Source of the DNA: Rhizodiscina lignyota
Lineage: Eukaryota > Ascomycota > Dothideomycetes > Aulographales > Rhizodiscinaceae
Direction: 5' to 3'
Length of the DNA stretch: 64,000 nucleotides
NCBI GenBank assembly: GCA_010015805.1
Contig: ML978126.1
Location: 868,001-932,000 of the forward strand
The notes under the pieces are model-generated. The model was not told where the DNA came from, searched no databases, and saw only the letters and a list, made by a program, of their open reading frames with translations. Shown here one piece after another: positions 57,512 to 64,000 of this stretch; the stretch's first letter is position 1, and the number at the start of each line of letters is the position of its first letter. The position numbers were made by a program, and so were the translations under genes.

Positions 57512-58792
57512 TTACCATGAAGATATCAGTTCGTTACTAGGCTCGCTCTTCTCATCCACCACCTTTCTCGCACCCTCCGCCCCGACGACTGGTAATCTCT
57601 TCACTCCCTTGTCGCTAAAGCTTTTCGGAACTGCTTTCGGATCCAACAGGCCCACCTGGACGAGCACGCTCGCCTGGTCCCAGTAGATGTGCTCGTGATA
57701 CAGCTTGCCGCCTCTGATGCAGACTACACTCACGAGCGCAACCTCCACTGATTTGCCTGTCGGAGGAATATCAGGCAGCATCCACGGCACTTCTTGCGTG
57801 TGGTCGAAGGAGAATAGCATCTCGTCAACGACACGATCCGTGCCGATTGTACGTGAGAGCAGACGCACATTGGTAGATGGCGGGTTGTTGGGGATAAAGA
57901 ATTCGTCGTAGAAGCGGTGCAAGTCGTCTTGTCCGATGCCGCCGGTCATCGTCGGGACGTGGTTGACGTACGGTCGCTCGATCATCGTGGCCATCGTCAT
58001 GTCCGCGTCTTTCGCCTTGAACTCAACTGCATGACGTCAATATAAAGTCTTAACGGAGCAAGTGGCGCTCCAATGCGGTTGCATACGCTCGAGGTGATTC
58101 TCCCACACCTTCTCTAGCTCCACTTCCACCTGGAAGCCCTTCCTCACGGCCGCTAAACTCCTGGTCCACGCTAATCGTTCCGCGACTTTGTCGTACTCTT
58201 CAAGGTCGTGCTCCGCAAAGCCCGGCTCCACCTCTAGATACGTGTAGCTCGGATAAGAAAGGGTCGTTAACAACCCTCCCGTTCCTTTGCCGGGGCTCAC
58301 TTTCTTCGTGACCGTCCGCCGCTTTCCCTGGATCCCCAGCATCTCCTTGTTGCGGGTCACACCGACCTCGTCGCCTGCCAGGTGCACAACGACGTGCATG
58401 TGCACTGGAAATGGCCGATGGGGGTCCGTGACCGCGGAGGGATAGTAGGCCACCAGCGCGCAGATCCTTGGCATATTGTGCCGAAACGTCTCCATGCAAA
58501 CGGTCGCAGCATCTCCAAAGGCGACGATGGCAAAGTGCTCTCCCAAACTCATGTTCTTGTCCAAGCTCTTCAGCGTACTGACGTACTGCTGGCCCCCTTG
58601 GCCGTAAGGGAGAAAGGTCACGACGAAGCCTTCTTCGCGCCAGTGCCGGAGCGTGACCTGGTCGAACTCCTCTTCCGTGTCGACTTCGGCGGTGATGTAG
58701 ACGTGACATGTCTTCGGGTCGTTGAACTTTGAAAGGAAGCCTCCTGTGCCGGCGGGTATGTTGAGCGGGACCTTGACCTCGACGGTTGCCAT
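57512..58792 (-). CDS. Dienelactone-hydrolase-like / SnoaL-like fusion protein
   Basis: Exons 58792-58087 and 58026-57512, with a 60-nt intron (donor GTATGC), give 406 aa. Residues ~1-235 resemble the dienelactone hydrolase alpha/beta fold (LRHWREEGFVVTFLPYGQGG, ALVAYYPSAV, HMHVVVHLAGDEVG). The usual nucleophile elbow Gly-X-Cys-X-Gly is replaced by AFGDAA, so hydrolysis by the normal mechanism is doubtful. Residues ~240-406 are a SnoaL-like/NTF2-like domain beginning FKAKDADMTMATMIERPYVN and HVPTMTGGIGQDDLHRFYDE, a typical ester- or cyclase-type pocket. An upstream in-frame ATG at 58819 adds nine residues, but 58792 has the better context (CACAATGG). Several fungi carry this two-domain arrangement; its substrate is unknown to me. 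Confidence 0.87.
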
Positions 58793-59579
58793 TGTGCCCG
58801 CTGTTCGTTTCTTGCGCATATGAAATCGGGAACTCAGGCAGGAGCTTAGGATATTGAATGGAGTGCAGGCATTCCACTCACAAGGTCACTGCGCAACTCG
58901 CAAACCTGCCGGGCTAAGAGAACCGATTGTCGGCATCCCACGTCATTGCGAACGAGGGGCAGGGATAGCTGATAAGATCGCGGGGAACCCTCTGGGTCCG
59001 CGTGGCCACTAAGGCGACCGTGCTATGGGTACGTGGCCACCTGGAGATGGGCACGTTAGCACCTGTGCACCAGGGTGGGGGTATCCGGCCTATTCTCGGC
59101 GAGATCGAGCTGTCAAACGAGTGGCAGTCTTGATTGGAAAGGCACGCTCCCACGCCTTTGGCCCTCACTCGAACTCTATTCTGACTTCATGTCTTTGGAT
59201 CCTCCGTTTGCGACCTGGCATCAATGCAAACAACAGCCAGTCCTCTTAATCTAAGTTTTGCGGCCTCGTTGTACATCCCTTAGCGTTCTATGATAACTTT
59301 TTTTGAGGCACGCGACCTGTTTCCTATTTCATCTGCTGAGGCGTTCGCGATAATCCCGGTTCATGGGATTATTTCCATCTTCGTCAGTCATGAATGTGGA
59401 CGATTACTTCGTCATTCTTATGATTTAGTGAAATAAGTGCACATTTGGCATTTGAATGCGTGACTCCGGATTTCTTGCATGTTCACCATCTCATGCTTTT
59501 CAGAAATGAAACCAGGTGCTTGGTATCTTGATAAATTAACTATGTACGCGAACTTCTAAAATCGTCGCCAAGAAAATCG
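58793..59579. other. Intergenic region
   Basis: About 0.8 kb: promoter of the DLH-like gene and 3' flank of the phosphate transporter gene. No supported feature. Confidence 0.4.
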
Positions 59580-61658
59580 TCATTTACGCTTAAACAATCC
59601 TCTGAACTTTCCTCTTATTGATATCACCTGTCCCTCCCGCTGTGCAGTCGTGCGACCCTCAGCAAGCTCCTCCAGTCCCTTGCTCGGGATCTCATAGCCC
59701 TTTCCAGTCCTCGCGTTCTGGACGTCTGGTATCCACGCCCACGAGAAGATGCTTCCAAAGGCCATGATCGCAGCGAAGATGATCAGGATGTATCCAAGGC
59801 CATTTGAATTCGGATCGGAGATCTTCCTCCCGTTTATGGAGATTGCAGGGAGAATGGCTTGGACGATGATGGAACCCAGTTTTCCGGAGGCAGCTGAGAT
59901 ACCGTGACAAGTACAGCGATAACGTGTTGGGAAAATCTCTGCAGGAAGGATGAAAGTGAGCGAGTTTGGGCCTGCAATTGGATCATTAGCGCTCGCGGAC
60001 AGCAGCGGAATGAGGAAAATACTAACCGAGATTGAAGAAGAATTGGCACAGAGCGTACAAAAAGATGGTGAGGATAAAGGTCGACTTCTGGAACGTGCCG
60101 AGGAAGCTGCCTCCGGTAGCCGCGAGGATGATGGCCATGATGATGAACGACCAAGAGAGGCCTTTCTTGCGAGGGAAATAGTTGATGACCTTGATCAGGA
60201 TCATGCTACCAAGAACAGAGCCAATGGATACTGTGATCAGTTGGTGCACAGCGTTGTCGTGCAGAACGTCGTAAATTGTGGCATTCGGCTTCGATGCATC
60301 AGCTTGCCACGCCAGAATGGTAGAGTTGTTGTGTGTCGTGATCGGCTTTGATTGCCAGAGCTTGGCAAGAGTGCGAGGGTTGTTGATTCCGAGTCTAGCA
60401 AGCCGTTAGTAGGTGCAGAGGATGACGAGGACGGTTACTGACCCATAAAAAGCAAAGTCCAATAGAAACCATGTTATGGAAGTCCCAGCTAGATACCTCC
60501 AGTTGCCCTCAACCAGAAAGTATTGCCTCAGATCCTTTACGGAGAAAGGCACTGGGAGCGCCTCGTCCGGGGGATCCTCAATTGCGCTAGTGGCGTCGCT
60601 GCCAGGTATTGAGAAACCATCCACTTCCTCCATCTCATCACCCTCGCCGAGTTCAATATCGCTGACGAGGCCGTAGTGTCCACGCGTCTCCTCCAAGGCA
60701 CGTTTACTCTCGTTAGCCACATCCAGTGTGAAGCGTCCACTCTCGGGAATAGTCAAGCGGAAGAGGATTGCCACCAAAGCCGGAATGGCTCCGACACCAG
60801 CAACCCAGCGCCACGCGCTATCAATGGTTCGTCTTGTTAGCTCATCGTCGTTTGCAGTGTCGAAATGGGTGGAGTGCCTGAAGCCTTCAAGCACACCAAA
60901 GCCGACGAGCGTAGCCACAAGTTGCCCAAGACTCTGCATAATGAACACGCTCGCAAGCATCCTGGCTCTACATCCCACAGCAGCCCACTCTGATGTAATA
61001 ATGGCTGATAGAGGGTATTCCGCTCCGATACCTTTTGTATACGTTAGATGAGTTGCAGAATTCGTCGTAACTAGAGAATAACTCACCTAATCCCATGAAA
61101 AACCGCCATGGAAGAAGCCAGCCAAGGATTGACATACTCCTATTAGCACCCTCAGAGCTCTGCGCCACGCCAATGGTACTGAAGATGACGATGATCAGCT
61201 CGAGACCATAGAGTCGCCGGCGTCCAAATCGATCCGCGAGGAAGCCGAATAGAATCTGTCCCACAAAGGAGCCAAGGAGGGTGACGACATTGATCCAGGT
61301 CTCATGGCCGATACTCGTGTCGTCTCTCCAATATACGAAGCTCAAGGCCGGTAAAATCTGGTTTGTGGCGAAGAGATTGTAACTGTCTGTGAAGAAGCCG
61401 CTGGATTTCGGGTTAGGGAGGCCTACTCAACTCTTCCAGGGGGAGAACTTGCCTCGCAGCGACAGCCCATACCGTCCAGTCGAAACCATATCGATCTATG
61501 TCATTGATGATCTGAGTTCGCCTTTGCGATCGTTTCTGCGAAATACTGTCAGCTTACGCTCGCCACTTTTGGCGATGCGGCATTACCTGTAGATGCCTGG
61601 CCGCATGTAGCGGATTGTGCTGCCAAAGCGCCGTCTGCTGCCCGTCGGGGGGCGCCAT
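59580..61658 (-). CDS. Major facilitator inorganic phosphate:H+ symporter-like transporter (PHO84 family)
   Basis: Six exons, 61658-61587, 61535-61453, 61400-61087, 61031-60443, 60394-60027 and 59971-59580, introns 48-55 nt, give 605 aa. Seen: [20 protein letters not shown] (helix 1), the MFS signature [36 protein letters not shown] (helix 4, diagnostic for the phosphate:H+ symporter family), [14 protein letters not shown], an acidic central loop, and [20 protein letters not shown] in the second half. About 12 helices; the tail is basic. Intron 2 has a GC donor (AG|GCAAGT at 61452) with branch CTAAC; the frame requires it. A CACGTG at 61985 lies ~330 bases upstream, matching the Pho4/NUC-1 core. 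A broader organophosphate specificity is possible. Confidence 0.93.
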
Positions 61659-62534
61659 TGCGAAAAGGCAACTTCAGCTCAGTTAAGATGTGCTGATGAT
61701 TGCGTATAGTTCGGACTCATCAGCAGATGCAGTCCTTAAAATCATTTTGAGCCACAAGGCTGCCGCGGCAATATAGAGCACGAGGTTTGAAGGACGCCCA
61801 GAAGCCACACCACCTCACCCAGGCCAGCAGCTCAAGTATCGCCAGACCCTGACGCCCTGTCGGTGGGATCTGGTTACACAGCCTGGCCCGTGCGGACGCC
61901 AATACGACTCAGTTACCCAATTTCTCAAACTCGACGTCGTGAGGCAGACAACGGCGCTCGCCTACGGGAGGAGCATTATCAAGACACGTGCGACAATGGT
62001 TGCGAGGCTGGACGTGTTGATCATTTCAATTTATAAAGCGTTGCCCTGAGGAGCTTGACCGAGGAGGCGAAGCAAGCCAAGACGAGAGATGGACGTTGTG
62101 ACTTGGAACGCCAAACGCGTGGGGCCACAGGGCGAAGTAGGTAGCGAGGACGGGTCCCACCAATGTTTTGCCTGTCGCCGGCGCCCACCCGACCCGCCAG
62201 TCGGCGCAGCCAGCAAGCGCGTGCATGAGGCTTTACCTCCGCCAGCGGCTACAAGCATTCGCCCGGCAGATGTGCCCCTTGACTAACTCGTCGTTCTGTG
62301 GGCACACGTACGGCCACATGCGCGCAGCCTCTGGCCTTGGGGATTTCGTAAAACCAGCTCATCAGAGCTTCCTGTTGCCATCTTCTACCAACATCTCCAG
62401 CCTCTCTCCCCCAAGCGTGGGCGTGGCCCTTTGCGGCACACTTGAATGCGCCCACACAACCCCGCATCGGCACCAACATCGACAATTTCGTTTTTGCCCA
62501 ACGCTCGGCCCTTCCGGGGCCAGAGCACTGCTAA
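61659..62534. promoter_or_regulatory. Divergent promoter of the phosphate transporter and the 62535 gene
   Basis: An 876-base region with both promoters. CACGTG lies at 61985-61990 and GC-rich sequence at 62100-62230. No gene is supported inside; open frames of up to ~75 codons on both strands near 62030-62290 look like chance. Confidence 0.4.
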
Positions 62535-64000
62535 ATGTCCTTTGGCGTTGGATATGGCGACGTCGTGACTGCGTTTCGACAGGGCAAGCAGGTGTGGGAC
62601 AGCTTCTACGACGACTTTGAAAATGCGCCAAAGCAGGTTCGCGAGCTGTTGGAGATTGCGACTTCGGTGCGCGAGTCTGTCGTCTCGTGGGCAGAGTTGG
62701 TGAAGGGCTGGGGTCAAGAGCTGCCGGGACTGGAGTCGATCAAGAAAAAGCTGGATGAGGCAGACGATTTTGTGAAGAAGTACAGCGAACTTGTCCCGGA
62801 GCAGCCGGGCATCTTCTCCATAGATGCGAAGCACCGCGCAAAGCGCTTCTTCAAGACGTGGAGACATGCATTCGATGAAAGAGCGCGGCATATCAAGGAA
62901 GGCCTGCAGTTGCAGTTGCAGATGCTTCACGATAAGGTCTTTCTCATCGCATTGTATGTGTGCGAGCCACGGCAGATAAGACGTTTACTTACATTCCACC
63001 CAGCCAAAATGCCCAAAATCGAGTTCCCGGTAGCACCTATGGCTACCCGAGCCGTGATGATGTTCTGAATGACGCGTCACTGCTTCTCCAGAGAGCACGT
63101 GAAGAGCGTAAGAGAATCGAATTTCAGGCAAACCGCTTACGGATCGAGCCAAACCACACGCACAGCGACAACCTGATCCTCCAAGCGGAAGAGATTCTTC
63201 GAGGCCGACTCAGACTTCCGCAAATCGAGGATTCCCGGCCGTTGCCGATTGACCAAGGTGGTCCAGGCCTTCTACCGGCCAACTTTCTTCAAGGAATCGT
63301 CCTCAATCACGACAACACTCTCCATGCACCGCTTCGAAGAGGAACGGTGGAGCCCCAGGTATGGACGATGCCTTCGAGTCCTATCGAGTCACCGTCCGCT
63401 CACCCGTCGGTTCAACCGTCTGCTCAGCCTTCGGCTTTGCCTTCGCCATACATACCGGCAAGTGAAGTATCGACTCCGGTGACAAGAACACCCAGCATCG
63501 CATCGACTATGCGGACGACGACGACAATGACTCCCAGCACCATGGTCACAACGCCACTACCACCAGCGCCAAGCATCAAAGCACAAGACTCGGATGCTAT
63601 TCCTCCGTGGCTTGGCGAACCATCACTACCTACCCATCGCGCAACATTTGCCCCTAAAGATTCAAGCAAGCGTTTCAAGCTGGACACCTACCGCTTCATA
63701 GCAATCCCAAACTCGTCGCGGGGTCGATATCTGGAATGGAGGGGAGAAAACCCTGCTCATGCTCTACGACACGTTATTCCGACGCACACCCACGATACAT
63801 TCCCATACACGAAACATAGCACCTTCAAAGAACCGCGGCGTGTGACCTTCGGGTCGCCGCATATGTGCACTGTGACTGACAACGGCAAACGCATTATGCA
63901 CAAGAAGTATGATGTAGAATACCGTTTTACGCAGGACGAGTTCCTTAAAGTGTTCCAGAGCGATGTCCGGGATAAGGACTTGATTGGAACGTTTGAGGCG
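62535..64000 (+). CDS. Uncharacterised fungal protein, 3' end beyond the window
   Basis: Exons 62535-62953 and 63004 to the right edge (50-nt intron, phase 2); 471 complete codons are visible. The N-terminus MSFGVGYGDVVTAFRQGKQV opens an ~140-residue helical region resembling those in fungal NLR-like and ULD-type proteins (compare the start of the 44817-45810 gene). Exon 2 encodes a charged helix (REERKRIEFQANRLRIE), a long Pro/Ser/Thr linker (SPSAHPSVQPSAQPSALPS), then a more ordered segment (FKLDTYRFIAIPNSSRGRYL, KKYDVEYRFTQDEFLKVFQS) still open at the edge. I cannot name a function. The single splice is supported because both flanking frames are long and open. Confidence 0.72.

Noticed and set aside
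58200-58877. 225-codon minus-strand frame
   Set aside because: Out-of-frame shadow of the DLH-like exon; Arg/Gly/His-rich with no domain.
1-64000. tRNA genes, rRNA, CRISPR arrays, prokaryotic operon signals
   Set aside because: No cloverleaf with A/B-box (GGTTCGANNCC) was found by eye, and the gene structures are eukaryotic. A tRNAscan run would settle the tRNA question.

Overview
This window comes from a nuclear chromosome of a filamentous ascomycete (Pezizomycotina, possibly Dothideomycetes; the class is a guess). The evidence is many short introns (about 45-85 nt, GT-AG with two GC-AG), CTAAC-like branch points, fungal-only families (Zn2Cys6 regulator, CFEM, DUF3176, DUF3602, Helo-like/ankyrin, ubiquitin-like-domain proteins), and an AT-rich DNA-transposon remnant that looks RIP-mutated. 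I built about 24 loci from the sequence, including one partial gene at each edge and three with apparent frame breaks.

Layout: 1-2028 5' part of MSH3 (-); 2371-3859 multi-pass membrane protein (-); 5640 to about 6600 orphan multi-exon gene (-); 7135-10373 CSC1/OSCA-type channel (-); 10996-19492 a putative amine-utilisation cluster; 19683-23085 Helo-like/ankyrin protein (-); 23337-24373 SAM methyltransferase with a frameshift (-); 24982-28102 dolichol kinase SEC59 (+); 28270-29691 decayed host gene (+); 30045-33139 M1 aminopeptidase (+); 34171-35235 secreted metallo-beta-lactamase-fold protein (+); 35837-38983 recyclin RCY1 (-); 39341-39994 CFEM GPI protein (-); 41263-43523 DUF3176 membrane protein (+); 43986-44455 TA-flanked inverted-repeat element; 44817-45810 ubiquitin-like-domain protein with a frameshift (-); 46464-46907 carboxymuconolactone-decarboxylase-like (+); a 3.4-kb gene-free stretch; 50318-50877 DUF3602 (+); 51818-52345 small Arg/Ser-rich protein (+); 52868-56894 synaptojanin-type phosphatase (+); 57512-58792 DLH-like/SnoaL-like fusion (-); 59580-61658 PHO84-like transporter (-); 62535-64000 partial gene (+).

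The most interesting region is 10996-19492. A RidA (imine/enamine deaminase) domain is fused in frame to a flavin amine oxidase. Beside it lie a Zn2Cys6 regulator, a second paralogous amine oxidase and an APC-superfamily permease. The genes form two divergent pairs, and both divergent promoters carry HGATAA motifs typical of nitrogen regulation. The inferred logic is import of an amine, oxidation to an imine, and RidA-assisted hydrolysis, under local and GATA-factor control. The substrate cannot be read from sequence.

The remaining genes are mostly housekeeping or membrane-traffic functions (MSH3, SEC59, RCY1, synaptojanin, aminopeptidase) mixed with accessory fungal families, some visibly decaying.
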